A stretch of DNA of 64,000 bases from assembly GCA_019115485.1 (NCBI GenBank), contig DXDM01000037.1:1-64000 (forward strand), read 5' to 3'. Source of the stretch: Candidatus Barnesiella excrementavium. Lineage in GTDB: Bacteria > Bacteroidota > Bacteroidia > Bacteroidales > Barnesiellaceae. The notes beneath the pieces are model-generated. The model worked only from the letters and a program-made list of their open reading frames with translations, ran no database searches and was not told the DNA's origin. Position 1 is the first letter of the stretch; every line of letters starts with the position of its first letter. Positions 1 through 9,979 of the stretch are shown piece by piece. The position numbers and the translations under genes are program-made.

Positions 1-2500
1 GCGTAACGACATCGTCGGCGCTGGTTACGGTCGTGGGACTGGCGGTAAAGTCGGTAATCGAGGGAATGGATCCTGTGCTCTCCGGCGAGATTTGGATATA
101 ACCGCGGTAGATTACTTGGCTCCAGTCACTCTTTGTGAGGATTACATCGTAGTATCCCTCTTGATCGATAGAGGTTGTGAATGAACGTCCGTAGTCTTGA
201 CTGCTTACAGGATTGCCTCCCGCAGTAGCACTATATATTTCCCAAGTATCGGGCTCCTCCTGGTTGGGGTCAATGAGCGAGAGGGTAAACTCTTCACCGG
301 CTTTAATCACGGCTTTGTCGCATTTGATACCGTCGATAAAGGTTAACTCCGATTCCATGTAGTTGGTCCAGGTGATGTCGCTCTTGGTGACTCCATCGGG
401 AGCTACGGCGCATACGCCCACGCGGTATTTGTTTATTTCGTTGTTGGCCGATACGGGAGCACCTACAACATAGTGGGCCCACGACGAGGTGGTACCGCAG
501 AGGATAGGCTCTTCGCCTTCACCATTTGCCTGTACATATACTTCGAAATACCAGGTGTCTACATCTTCGTTATAAACGGGGATAGAGAGGTCGTTATCGT
601 TCTTGGTCGATTCGCAATCCCAGCTGAACTTGAAGTCGAGCGAGTTGTAGGTGCGTTTCTTCAAGATGTTGGTTTCGTCTGTCGTAATTTTGGGTTGTAC
701 GGGATTGAATGTCTTGGAGGTGGGGATAATGGCCATCTCACCGATGAGGATTTCGTAGGTGGCCGGCGTGTTTTCGAATTTCAGACCGACGAGGGCTACG
801 TTACCCGTCATACCGATTTCAGAGGCTTTGGCTTCGATGGTTTCCCATTCGCCGGCCTTGGTCGAGGTGATGGCTTGCTCGTGCAGGTCGTTCTCGCTGC
901 CTACATACGACCAGAAGAGTTTCATGTGGGTATCGGTTCCGCTTTTCAATTTGAAGGTCATCGATACCTTGTCGTCGGCCGATACGTTGAAGTTGGTCTT
1001 GAACAGACGTACGTTCGACACGGCTGTGGCTCCGTTCATGCGCATGGCCGAGCCTCCATACCAGGCATCGTCATAGGTGAAACCGCATTCGATGGCGTCG
1101 TCAGGCACATTCCTGTCGTTGTCGGTAATCCACCAGCGCCAAGTGGGCAGGTAGTCTTGTACACCCACGTTGAACCACTTGTGGTCGAAGGTGATGGCCC
1201 CGTGGTCGCGGAAGGCTTTACCGTTACCCAGGCAGAAGCGGGTAACGAAGGGGAGCTCTTGCAGCACGCTTCGGGCCGGCAGGAACTCGGCAATACCGTG
1301 GAACTCTTTCATGGCCGCTTCGCTCGAACTGGTCAGGCCGTCTTTGATGGCCGGACGGTCGGCCGGGTTGCGGTTACCTCCCGAGAATACCTGCTCCTGT
1401 TTTACCAGGTAGGTGCTTTGTACGGCTTCGTCGCCCGAACCGAACTCCGAAGAGTTCTGGTAAATCATGTTGGTGGTGTGGTTCCCCCAGAAGGCAATGG
1501 ACAGTTTGCTGTTTTTCAATGTGTTCCATGAGGCCCGACCCAGCCAGTTGCCTTGAATGTCGTAACCGGCATAAAGGTCATACGGATTGGCTCCAATCGA
1601 TTCGGCATACGATTGTGAAGAGCTGGCGTAATAATGCCAATCGTAGTTAATCATGTACATGTCGGTCACCAGTTTGTTGTTTTTCCACAACCAGTCTCTG
1701 TTGGTGCTGTTAAAGACATCAGATTGGGACATGATACCACTATTGTTGTTCATACCATACCAATACACGTGGAATTGCCAGCCTATCGTCTCGGCATATT
1801 CACGGCAGGCCGTGAAGAAATCTTGCAGGGCTGAAGCCTGGGGAACAGTCCCTTCGGGGTTGATACCTATACCGTCAAGACCGTAGTAACGGAGAAACTT
1901 GACGAATTTCTCGACCCATTTGAACTGGCCGTTTTCTTTTTCAACAATCATGTTGATTGTGTTGTTCGACTCGGTGTTGTCGCCACCCCACGAGTCGAAG
2001 AATACGATACCACCGCTATTGGCTACACCGTTGCGGTGAGTGACATCGCTGTATGCGCCCGGCACGCGAATCCAGGGCAGCGACCAGCCACCTTGCGAAT
2101 CGACATAGGACCACATGCTGAAATTATCGCCGTCGAATACATAGCGGGGCAGCGATTGCCAGTAGGTATCGGAGATACCCATGGGAGTCCACATACAGAA
2201 TTTGCGATCCTGGGTCATGGTCGGGTCGACCTGCGTTTGGGTATTTACGAAACGCTTTTTCAAAGGAACGCGGCCGATGTAGAAATTTTCATCTTCCGAA
2301 AGGGGAGTTCCGGGTTCCCACTCTCTAAAATAATCGGAGAAAGCGAGGTAGACCGTCTTTTTTTCAGAGTGATCACCTTCTTCAATCTCTTTGGTTGGTA
2401 AGAGTTCTACATACTTGTCGTGTGTCGGTACACTTTGGGCATAGCTACCCACCACGGCTGTACCTAACAACACGGATAAAAGTAGTTTCGGTGCTTTCAT
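1..2500 (-). CDS. GH85 endo-beta-N-acetylglucosaminidase (C-terminus cut by window edge)
   Basis: Likely cleaves the chitobiose core of N-glycans, releasing the glycan from host glycoproteins. The frame opens at the ATG ending at 2500 and runs off the left edge (at least 833 codons). Residues 1-21 look like a signal peptide ending in SYA-Q. The GH85 barrel carries the segment GLDGIGINPEG; its Asn214-Pro-Glu216 matches the Asn-X-Glu catalytic pair of the family, where Glu is the acid/base and Asn assists the substrate acetamido group. Beyond about residue 500 the sequence looks like beta-sandwich and Fn3/Ig-like modules (for example after TSKTFNPVQPKITTD). It is the last visible gene of a sigma/FecR/SusC/SusD operon and lies about 105 bp after susD. 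Family call is firm; the exact substrate (high-mannose or complex) is not readable here. Confidence 0.88.
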   Translation of the reverse strand, partial: MKAPKLLLSVLLGTAVVGSYAQSVPTHDKYVELLPTKEIEEGDHSEKKTVYLAFSDYFREWEPGTPLSEDENFYIGRVPLKKRFVNTQTQVDPTMTQDRKFCMWTPMGISDTYWQSLPRYVFDGDNFSMWSYVDSQGGWSLPWIRVPGAYSDVTHRNGVANSGGIVFFDSWGGDNTESNNTINMIVEKENGQFKWVEKFVKFLRYYGLDGIGINPEGTVPQASALQDFFTACREYAETIGWQFHVYWYGMNNNSGIMSQSDVFNSTNRDWLWKNNKLVTDMYMINYDWHYYASSSQSYAESIGANPYDLYAGYDIQGNWLGRASWNTLKNSKLSIAFWGNHTTNMIYQNSSEFGSGDEAVQSTYLVKQEQVFSGGNRNPADRPAIKDGLTSSSEAAMKEFHGIAEFLPARSVLQELPFVTRFCLGNGKAFRDHGAITFDHKWFNVGVQDYLPTWRWWITDNDRNVPDDAIECGFTYDDAWYGGSAMRMNGATAVSNVRLFKTNFNVSADDKVSMTFKLKSGTDTHMKLFWSYVGSENDLHEQAITSTKAGEWETIEAKASEIGMTGNVALVGLKFENTPATYEILIGEMAIIPTSKTFNPVQPKITTDETNILKKRTYNSLDFKFSWDCESTKNDNDLSIPVYNEDVDTWYFEVYVQANGEGEEPILCGTTSSWAHYVVGAPVSANNEINKYRVGVCAVAPDGVTKSDITWTNYMESELTFIDGIKCDKAVIKAGEEFTLSLIDPNQEEPDTWEIYSATAGGNPVSSQDYGRSFTTSIDQEGYYDVILTKSDWSQVIYRGYIQISPESTGSIPSITDFTASPTTVTSADDVVT

Positions 2501-2571
2501 GTTTTGTTTTTGTTTTTATAATTAGTAATTAGTAAAGTAATACGGTTTTGGAATTTGTTTTCAAGGTAAGT

Positions 2572-2596
2572 GTGAGAGACTACGCGAGTCTCTCAC
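2572..2596 (-). promoter_or_regulatory. Perfect hairpin between susD and GH85 gene
   Basis: GTGAGAGACT and AGTCTCTCAC form perfect 10-bp arms around a 5-nt loop just after the susD stop. No U-run follows on the minus strand, so it fits a 3' end-stabilising or attenuating hairpin better than a full terminator. It could lower GH85 expression relative to susCD. Confidence 0.5.
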
Positions 2597-2605
2597 AGAT
2601 AGGTT

Positions 2606-4312
2606 TCAATTTTCGGCAGCTGCTTCGGTTTCCCAGCGGCGGTTGTCACCCAGTCCCGAGGGGTCGGGCACGTCCCACCACAGCGTGGTACGCATGAGGT
2701 TGCTTCCACCCAATGCTTGGAGACCTGTTGTGTTGACATCTTGCGCGGCAGCGGCATCGGTCATGTTCCAGGGGATACGGCGAATCATACGGCCGTTACC
2801 CAGTGAACCGTCACCAATATCGTTGACCGGGAAGATACGGGGGAATCCCGTACGACGCAGGTCGTTCCAGGCTTCGAGACCCATGGGGAACATCGACAGC
2901 CACTTTTGGGTGATGATTTTTTCGAGTTTGGTACGATTGTCATCACTGTTGGAGATGGCAACACCTACGGTAATCAACCCTTTTTTATTGTTGCGTTCGT
3001 TATACGGGTCGACATAATCGATTGAGGTGTCGGCCGATTCCTGCTCCCGATATTCGGTCAATACGGGATCGGAGCGATCGATGTTAAAGTCCTCGAACAT
3101 GGCTATAATGCCATTGCGATAATTGGAACTGAGGGAGCCTCCGATATTCCAGCGGAGGGCGGCTTCGGCTTGAAGGAAGTAACGTTCCGAGAGTTTGAAG
3201 AGGGGCAGGGGGACACTGGCAAAGGCACTCGATACGCCCGAGAATTTGGTGTACTGGTTGTTGTCGTCGCGGGGGGTCAGTTGTACACCGGCGGGCACAC
3301 CTACAATTTTCGAATCTTTCTGCATGGTGATTTCGCCAGTTTCTTTATTGCGAATATCCCCGCTGTTCTTGTTAAAAATTGTCTCCATGAAGGGGACTTT
3401 GAGTCGCTTCATGATGTTTTCGAGCGAGGCGTTCATGCGGGTATCGTTCCACAATATCGAGATGAAAGCCAGCGGGTGGTTGATACTGTTGATTGCCATG
3501 GTGTTGTATTCGATGTTCTTTTCAATAAGTCCGTCGTCGATGGCGGCCTTGGCTTCGGTCTTGGCTCGTTCGGGATCCACGTTACTCATACGCATGGCCA
3601 TACGCAGACGAATGGAGTTGGCAAATTGCCGCCACGTGTCTACACTACCGCAGATTTTGTCGTATTGGCCCAAAATCGTCTCTATCGAATCCCGATGTGC
3701 TTTCGGAGTTTCGTCGAATTTTTTTAGAATCTCACCGGCGTCTTTGAGATTGACAAAGAGGGAGTCGTAGATTTGATCCATGGGTTCGTAGGTAACGGGC
3801 GGTTCCTGTACGTCGTTCTTATAGTCGGTCCAGGGGAAGGGGCCGTAGATGTCCGACAGTTCGAGAGCCGAGAAGCAGTACATGATGTTACACATGGCCC
3901 CCAGTTCGCGCAGATTGAGTTTACCGGCCGAGCGCATGACCGGCAGCGTGGCTTGCGCCACATTGAAGAAGCTGGCTTTGGGGCCGTCGCAAAATTCTGC
4001 ATAGTAGCGGTAGGTCGAAGGTAGTCTACCATCGAAATTCTGGGTGCTGGCCATATAGCCCGAATAGTTGTCGATGTGAATGTTGAACTGCACCTGATAC
4101 ACGTGCGCTCCATTTTTTGCACCTACATCGTGCATCTTTTCTTGGGCGGTGAGGAACAAACCGGTTGCCTGCTCATAGGTTTCGGCCATGGCGATGTCGC
4201 CCGACCCTACCTCGATATTCGAGTTGAGGTCGTCGAGCAGGGGGTCGCCGCATCCTACCATCGTAACGGCTGCGGCCAAAGCGAATACTGATGAATATAT
4301 TGTTCTTTTCAT
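2606..4312 (-). CDS. SusD/RagB-family glycan-binding outer-membrane lipoprotein
   Basis: Cell-surface lipoprotein that caps a SusC-type transporter and binds the incoming glycan. The N-terminus has a signal peptide with lipobox VGC (Cys21), followed by the acid-rich stretch typical of exported lipoproteins. The body shows helical TPR-like segments (LNLRELGAMCNIMYCFSALEL, and DTWRQFANSIRLRMAMRMSN, typical of this family). Length is 568 residues, within the normal range. It sits 15 bp after the SusC gene and before the GH85 gene, so it is almost certainly co-transcribed with both. Substrate specificity is inferred from the neighbouring endoglycosidase: N-linked glycan or glycoprotein. Confidence 0.93.
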   Translation of the reverse strand: MKRTIYSSVFALAAAVTMVGCGDPLLDDLNSNIEVGSGDIAMAETYEQATGLFLTAQEKMHDVGAKNGAHVYQVQFNIHIDNYSGYMASTQNFDGRLPSTYRYYAEFCDGPKASFFNVAQATLPVMRSAGKLNLRELGAMCNIMYCFSALELSDIYGPFPWTDYKNDVQEPPVTYEPMDQIYDSLFVNLKDAGEILKKFDETPKAHRDSIETILGQYDKICGSVDTWRQFANSIRLRMAMRMSNVDPERAKTEAKAAIDDGLIEKNIEYNTMAINSINHPLAFISILWNDTRMNASLENIMKRLKVPFMETIFNKNSGDIRNKETGEITMQKDSKIVGVPAGVQLTPRDDNNQYTKFSGVSSAFASVPLPLFKLSERYFLQAEAALRWNIGGSLSSNYRNGIIAMFEDFNIDRSDPVLTEYREQESADTSIDYVDPYNERNNKKGLITVGVAISNSDDNRTKLEKIITQKWLSMFPMGLEAWNDLRRTGFPRIFPVNDIGDGSLGNGRMIRRIPWNMTDAAAAQDVNTTGLQALGGSNLMRTTLWWDVPDPSGLGDNRRWETEAAAEN

Positions 4313-4327
4313 AATGTTACCTTTCGA

Positions 4328-7300
4328 TTAGAATGATGCTTTAAGAGAGATACCGAACGAGCGGGTGGTCGGCATGCTGAATATATCGACATTGCTCAGG
4401 GCGTTCTGTGTACTTAACGAGGTATCGGGGTCGATGGGGGCGTCGAGGTACAGGAAGAAGAGGTTGCGGGCGTTGGCCGAAACCGTGAGGTTCTTGCTCG
4501 GGCCGAAGAGGTTGCGGAAGGTATAGGCCAGCGAAATTTCACGCAGGCGGAAGTTCGTGGCATCGTATACATAGTTGCGACCTACGGGCGAACCGCCACC
4601 GATGGTCTGATAGTATTGGTCTACGGGAACTACCTGTTTGGTCCCGGGAATGTACATGCCCGGTTTGGTGTCGAGTCCGTCGTCCGAGGTCCAGTAGAGT
4701 CCGTTGTTGATGGCATAATCGCGGGCATCGCCGGTGCGTTGCGAGGTACCGAAATAGTCGAGATAGGCCTCGGTGAAGGAGATGACCTTACCGCCCACTT
4801 TGCCGTCGATGAGGAAATAGAACGAGAAATCCTTGTAGTTGAAGGTGTTGGCCCAACCCAGGGTGTGTTTGGCGTTCATGTTGCCCAGGTACTCGGTGGC
4901 CTGACCGTTGAGCTTAAAGGGTGAACCGGTTTGCGGGTCGACAACAACCTGTCCCGAGGTCTCGTCGGTCATAAATCCTACGGCATAGAGGTCGCCATAC
5001 GAGCCTCCCTCTTCAAACTTGATTTTCAAACCGCTGAGGTTACCCAAGTCAACCTCGTGAATATATTTCTGTCCGTTCTGCTTGCGGGCTACGGTAAGAA
5101 TCTTGTTGTCGTTGAAGGCGTAGTTGAAGGTGGTAATCCAGCTGAAATCGTTGTTGGGCGCAAAGATATACGAAGCGGTCAGTTCGACACCCTGGTTGCG
5201 CACCTTACCGCCGTTGATGTAAATCTCTTTACCGGCAGCACCCTGGTATTTCATGAACTGGTTTTTCATGATGGCGTTGTAGTAGGTGGCTTGCAGGGAG
5301 ATGGAGCGGTCGAGCAGGCTGATGTCGAATCCGGCCTCGAACGACTGGGTCGTCTCGGGTTTGGGGTTCTTGAAATTGACAATGGCGCTGCTGATGTAGG
5401 CTCCGGTAGCCGGGTTACGGGAGGCCGACGCCAGGAAGAGGTTGTTGGGAATCGAGTTACCTACCTCGGAGTAAGAGGCGCGGAGCTTCAATTCGTTGAT
5501 CTGGTCGGGCAAGGTGAGCAGTTTGTTCATCTGGGCCGAGGCACCTGCCGAGTAGTAGGCAAAGTGGGGATCCATGTCTTTGAACTGCGTGAAGGCGCGG
5601 TACCAGTCGTCGCGGTAGCTACCCTCGACGGTTACCTTGTCTTGCCAGGTTACCTGTGCAGTGGCGAAGATGGCACGCTCCCAGTTCTTGGTGGTGAGGC
5701 CTCCGTAGTTGTCGCTGCTGCTGATGTAGATGTCGGAGAGGACAAACTGGTTACACGAGAGGTCCTCGGTGTTGGGTGCGCCCGATTTGGCAATAGGGGT
5801 AATCATCCATTGGTCGTACGACGAGTTCATCATGCTACCGCCGGCGTTGACACCGATTGTGAAGTCTTGTATCTGCTTGTTGTAGCTCAACATGAAATCG
5901 CCATAGAAGTCTTGCGATTTGGTGTGGTCGAGAATGAGACGACCGCGGTCGATCATTTCGGCGTTACCCCAGGTAGTGGCGTATTGACGATTCTCGTCGT
6001 TACGCTCGTTGTAGTCGTATTTGATACGGGCTTGCAGGTTGAGTTCGGGGATAATCTGCCAGTTGGCGGTGATGCTGCCGAAGGTGCGGTTGATAACCTC
6101 CTCGCTGGTCATGCGGTTGAGCAACCACCAGGGGTTGTTGAGGCTGATGTTGTCGGAGAACCATACTTGCTTTCCGTAGTTGGAGTCGGAGAGCGTCGAG
6201 GTCTTGCCGCTTTCAATGACCGAGATGGGCAGACCGTTTGGACCCGTCTGCGACACGATGTAACTATACGGGTTCGAAGTCCACGTTGCACTGGTGTCGT
6301 AGTAGTTTTTGCGATACCAGTTCATGTCGAGGTTACGCGGCGAGGTGTAGAGCTGGTAGATGGGGTTGAAGAAGGTACCACCGGTGGGGCGGTTCTTGGT
6401 CCTCTGGTTAATGTAGTTGGCCGAGATGTCGAATTTGAGTTTGTCCTTGAAGAACGAGAAACTCTGACGCAAGGAGATGTTGTGACGCTCGAACTTGTTG
6501 GTCTCGACAATACCGTTGGCCGTTGTATTTCCGTAGGAGAAATAGGTTTGGACCACTTTCGTACCGCCACTCAACGAGATGGAGTTGTTGAAGTTGGTAC
6601 CCAGTTGGTAGAAATCACGGATATTGTAGGCGTTGCGAGTCAGGTGATAGGGCGAGTTGGCCGTGTCGTAGTACTCGTCGCCCAGGGTGTTCATGCGTTG
6701 CCCCCAGCTGTTGGAGTTCATCGAGAAGCCGTTATCTACCGAGCCCGACATCTGTGCGCCATATACATTCTGTAATTTGGGCAATACGAGCGGGGTCTCG
6801 AAGGTGGTGCTGCTCGATACATCGATACGCAGCTGACCCTCTTTACCTTTTTTGGTGGTAATCATCAGTACACCGTTCGAAGCGGCGCTACCGTACAGGG
6901 CGGCCGAGTTGGCACCTTTCAGCACCGTGATCGACTCGATGTCGTCGGGGTTGAGTTGCGAGAGGGCGTCGCTGGTCTCTTTGGAACCGTCGGCCATCAT
7001 CGTGGCGCCACCACCGTCCATATCCATCTGACCGTTTACGCTGTTCTGCATGGGAACACCGTCGATTACGATCAGCGGCGAGTTGTTACCCAACATGGAG
7101 GCGTTACCACGCAACAGGATTTTCGAGGCACCACCGGCACCACCCGAGTTGGGCGTGATGACCAGACCGGCGCTCTTGCCTTGCAGCGAGTTGATGAGGT
7201 TGGCCTCTTTGGCACGGGTCAATTCATCGCCACCTACCGTTTGAGTCGAGTAGGAAAGGGTCTCTTCCTTACGGGCAATACCCATGGCGGTAACGACAAC

Positions 7301-7912
7301 TTCGTCGAGCAGTTTGGTATTGTCTTTCATCACTACGTCGATTTTGTCTTTCCCGTTGATGGGGCGTTTGATGGTTTCGTAACCGATGTAGGAAAATTCC
7401 AGTTCGCTACCACCGGCCGGCACCTTGATTGAATAGTTGCCGTCGATATCGGTAGCCGTGGCTGCACTCGTGCCGGCTACTTTTACGGTAAGGCCGATGA
7501 GGGCTTCGCCCGAAGCGTCGGTCACCTTACCGGTCACGATACGCGAATTGCTGGCCTGTGCCGTAGCACTGCTGCTTGTGCCGCTTTTGGCTTGACTTGG
7601 GGCGGCCGTTCTTTTCGACAGCATGATGTTGGGATTCTGTATCGAGTAGGATACGTCGGTCCCCTTGAACATGATGTCGAGAATCTCGCTTACCGTTTTG
7701 TTTTTAACGTTCAGGTTTACTTTGCGTTGCGTGTCCACTTGTGTATTGATGACAAACAGACACTTCGCTTCTTTTTCGATTTTTTTCAGGACATCTTCTA
7801 CCGGAGTGTTGACTTCGGATAGGGATATGCGTGAATACGCATCGGCACTGGCTTCAAGTGAGGAAACCAGTGCGAAAGCCATGATTAGTGCTTTTAAACT
7901 TTTTTTGTACAT
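4328..7912 (-). CDS. SusC/RagA-family TonB-dependent transporter with STN signalling domain
   Basis: Outer-membrane channel importing oligosaccharides with energy from TonB. Order of parts: signal peptide (about 1-24), secretin/TonB short N-terminal (STN) domain at about 40-100 (VEDVLKKIEKEAKCLFVI...), carboxypeptidase-regulatory-like domain at about 125-205, TonB box/plug from about 206 (LDEVVVTAMG; later PLIVIDGVPM), then the beta-barrel ending in the aromatic residue of SLKASF. Length 1194. The STN domain is the part of such receptors that contacts a FecR anti-sigma factor, and the fecR and sigma genes lie directly upstream, so this is a signalling transporter that senses its own substrate. 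Confidence 0.95.
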   Translation of the reverse strand: MYKKSLKALIMAFALVSSLEASADAYSRISLSEVNTPVEDVLKKIEKEAKCLFVINTQVDTQRKVNLNVKNKTVSEILDIMFKGTDVSYSIQNPNIMLSKRTAAPSQAKSGTSSSATAQASNSRIVTGKVTDASGEALIGLTVKVAGTSAATATDIDGNYSIKVPAGGSELEFSYIGYETIKRPINGKDKIDVVMKDNTKLLDEVVVTAMGIARKEETLSYSTQTVGGDELTRAKEANLINSLQGKSAGLVITPNSGGAGGASKILLRGNASMLGNNSPLIVIDGVPMQNSVNGQMDMDGGGATMMADGSKETSDALSQLNPDDIESITVLKGANSAALYGSAASNGVLMITTKKGKEGQLRIDVSSSTTFETPLVLPKLQNVYGAQMSGSVDNGFSMNSNSWGQRMNTLGDEYYDTANSPYHLTRNAYNIRDFYQLGTNFNNSISLSGGTKVVQTYFSYGNTTANGIVETNKFERHNISLRQSFSFFKDKLKFDISANYINQRTKNRPTGGTFFNPIYQLYTSPRNLDMNWYRKNYYDTSATWTSNPYSYIVSQTGPNGLPISVIESGKTSTLSDSNYGKQVWFSDNISLNNPWWLLNRMTSEEVINRTFGSITANWQIIPELNLQARIKYDYNERNDENRQYATTWGNAEMIDRGRLILDHTKSQDFYGDFMLSYNKQIQDFTIGVNAGGSMMNSSYDQWMITPIAKSGAPNTEDLSCNQFVLSDIYISSSDNYGGLTTKNWERAIFATAQVTWQDKVTVEGSYRDDWYRAFTQFKDMDPHFAYYSAGASAQMNKLLTLPDQINELKLRASYSEVGNSIPNNLFLASASRNPATGAYISSAIVNFKNPKPETTQSFEAGFDISLLDRSISLQATYYNAIMKNQFMKYQGAAGKEIYINGGKVRNQGVELTASYIFAPNNDFSWITTFNYAFNDNKILTVARKQNGQKYIHEVDLGNLSGLKIKFEEGGSYGDLYAVGFMTDETSGQVVVDPQTGSPFKLNGQATEYLGNMNAKHTLGWANTFNYKDFSFYFLIDGKVGGKVISFTEAYLDYFGTSQRTGDARDYAINNGLYWTSDDGLDTKPGMYIPGTKQVVPVDQYYQTIGGGSPVGRNYVYDATNFRLREISLAYTFRNLFGPSKNLTVSANARNLFFLYLDAPIDPDTSLSTQNALSNVDIFSMPTTRSFGISLKASF

Positions 7913-8031
7913 ACGTGTGTTTATGGGTATTCAAACAGATTGTGAATGGAATAATTTTCTCTGGAATATAAATGGAATAAATAAGGTGTGCTTATTTTCT
8001 CATGGGCATAAGGTTTTTTTGATTGATTAAA

Positions 8032-8961
8032 CTATTTTTTTGAACTTATTGAAATGGTGTTGTGTTCTTTGTTCCACTTGAAATCAAAGTCGAAATCGTG
8101 TTGGAGTGCCTGCAAGGCATGTTGAATGCCGTTGTAGCGATAGAATTTGCCCGTGTAGTGCTCGGTACTTTTAATCTCTTTGTCGATGTCGATTTTTACA
8201 CCGAAACATTTTTCAAATCCCTCCATCAACTCATCGAACGATTTGTCCTTGAAATAATAGATTCCATCTTTCCACAATTCAGTCTCGAGCGAGCGGATAA
8301 CCGATTGGGTGAATTCACCGTCCTTGAACTGGGCCCGGTACCCCGGTTTGAGGGTAGCGTTTTTGTCGCCTGCCGAGATTTTTACCGACCCTTCAATCAG
8401 CGATACCATGAAATCTTTTTCTTCGTTATTCGAGGTGACATAGAATTTGGTGCCCAATACTTTTATTTTCCCGTTGGGGGTATTGACAATGAAAGGGCGC
8501 CACCGGTTGTGAGCGACTTCGAGATAGGCTTCACCGTCGATTTCTATACTGCGTTGCAGCCCCATGAACGACGAGGGATATTTTATGGTAGACTCGGCAT
8601 TAAGCCACACTTTGGTCCCATCGGGAAGAAGTAGTGTATTGCTGCTTCCGGCCGGTACGGTAAGGGTATAGAGCGGGACGATGCGGTCGCCCATCGTGAA
8701 ATAGAAACTGCCGAATGCAACTGCCAGTAAAAGAACAACAACTGCGGCGATGCGCAGCAGTTGTATGCGGTAATGGCGAAGAAAATCGAAGCGGGAGTGT
8801 TGCAGGTTGTCGGTCGATAGCAGAATGGCGTTGTATATATTGCGTTCGCGACAAAACTCTTTTAGATTATCCGATGAAGATTTTGCCCAGGAAACAACCT
8901 CTTTGCACTCCTCTTCGGTAGCGCAATTACCAAAATACCTATATAATGTCTCTTTTTTCAT
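8032..8961 (-). CDS. FecR-family anti-sigma factor
   Basis: Inner-membrane protein that holds the cognate ECF sigma factor until the SusC STN domain reports ligand. The N-terminal about 65 residues are cytoplasmic; a single membrane helix lies at about 68-91 (RIAAVVVLLLAVAFGSFYF). The periplasmic FecR domain follows (about 95-200, with TLPDGTKVWLNAES-like and GEAYLEVAH segments), then a C-terminal DUF4974-type domain (FDELMEGFEKCFGVKIDID). Length 309 is usual for Bacteroidetes. It lies between the sigma gene and the SusC gene, with 134 bp and 119 bp gaps. Confidence 0.92.
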   Translation of the reverse strand: MKKETLYRYFGNCATEEECKEVVSWAKSSSDNLKEFCRERNIYNAILLSTDNLQHSRFDFLRHYRIQLLRIAAVVVLLLAVAFGSFYFTMGDRIVPLYTLTVPAGSSNTLLLPDGTKVWLNAESTIKYPSSFMGLQRSIEIDGEAYLEVAHNRWRPFIVNTPNGKIKVLGTKFYVTSNNEEKDFMVSLIEGSVKISAGDKNATLKPGYRAQFKDGEFTQSVIRSLETELWKDGIYYFKDKSFDELMEGFEKCFGVKIDIDKEIKSTEHYTGKFYRYNGIQHALQALQHDFDFDFKWNKEHNTISISSKK

Positions 8962-9096
8962 ACATTATATAAACCTTTATGATTCCCAAATCCCTAGTTG
9001 TAAGATAAGTTTTTTTTCATATGGAATGGTTAAAAGAGTTTATAAATGTTATGAATTCGTATTTTTTGAATTTCTAGATAGAGTGGAAATATGGCT

Positions 9097-9636
9097 TTAT
9101 AAATAATCTTTTAGATTTTTTCGTAGAATGCTCAGGCTTTTGGAAATGTGAAACTCCACACCTTTGACCGTGATGCCAAAATTCTCGGCGATAGTCTTAT
9201 AGGGTTTTTGTTCGAGATATCGCTCATAAAATATTTCACGTGTGCGATTAGGCAGGGTTTCGATTGTGTTGTGTACAATCTCCTCGATTTCACTGGTAAA
9301 GAGGATCGAAGGATCGCATCCTTTCAGCGACGATATGTTGAGCTCGATTTCTCCAATCATGTGGTTGTAGAGCTCTTCGTTCTTTTGCAGTAGATGCTTC
9401 CGTTCTTCCAATACATCGATACACCGGTTTCTGATGATGGTGAAAATATATCCTTTTATATTGGTAGCCGAGAAAGTCTCCCTATCTTTATTTTCCCAAT
9501 ATTGGATATACGACTCCATCACCACATCTTCAGCGTCTTGCCTGTTCCCTAGATAGGAATAGGCAAATTGGATAAATCCATTTTTAGACGTTCTAAAAAT
9601 GTTGGTAAAATCATTATCTTCGGTAATCGAGGTCAT
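9097..9636 (-). CDS. ECF RNA polymerase sigma factor (FecI-like)
   Basis: Directs transcription of the downstream susC-susD-GH85 genes when released by FecR. Region 2 is seen at about residues 20-90 (FAYSYLGNRQDAEDVVMESY) and region 4 at about 125-175 (LPNRTREIFYERYLE, then the helix-turn-helix KTIAENFGITVKGVEFHISK). Length 179 is normal. It is the first gene of the minus-strand block. I see no clear housekeeping promoter immediately upstream. Confidence 0.93.
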   Translation of the reverse strand: MTSITEDNDFTNIFRTSKNGFIQFAYSYLGNRQDAEDVVMESYIQYWENKDRETFSATNIKGYIFTIIRNRCIDVLEERKHLLQKNEELYNHMIGEIELNISSLKGCDPSILFTSEIEEIVHNTIETLPNRTREIFYERYLEQKPYKTIAENFGITVKGVEFHISKSLSILRKNLKDYL

Positions 9637-9979
9637 TCAACTTTGAATTAAATCAAAATCTGTTTACTTGATGGAGATACTAGGAGCGTACGTATAATCT
9701 TCTGTCAGGTATCTCTTCTTTATGATAATTGGATATTTATGATATTTAACACTACATTCAAGAGATGAAATTATCGTGCTAATATAATATATTGATTGGC
9801 AAAAAAGAAACAGAAAGGTATTTTTTTTTTGAAAAAACGAGGTGCAACCCATAGCACCCTTTCTTCATGAGATGAATTCATGGGGTAGATACTGTATAAA
9901 TAATGATGCAGCTTATTTAAAATGTATTATCTTAGTTCCAGTTTTCATTACCTTTATTTCATACCTAAAAACAGTCCAG
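9637..9979. other. AT-rich divergent intergenic region
   Basis: About 340 bp separate the sigma factor (minus) and the sulfatase (plus). It is AT-rich with a T-run near 9820-9830. Short open frames across it have no recognisable protein features. I see no convincing TAnnTTTG promoter, hairpin or RNA gene. Confidence 0.4.

Noticed and set aside
4931-6775. 614-codon open frame opposite the SusC gene
   Set aside because: Antisense shadow of the SusC barrel region.
9664-9852. Short minus-strand open frame between sigma factor and sulfatase
   Set aside because: Low-complexity, Ile/Lys/Tyr-rich translation of AT-rich DNA with no start signal.
9637-9979. Invertible promoter of the Bacteroides capsule type
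   Set aside because: No pair of inverted repeats flanks a promoter here or in the other divergent regions, and no invertase gene is in the window.
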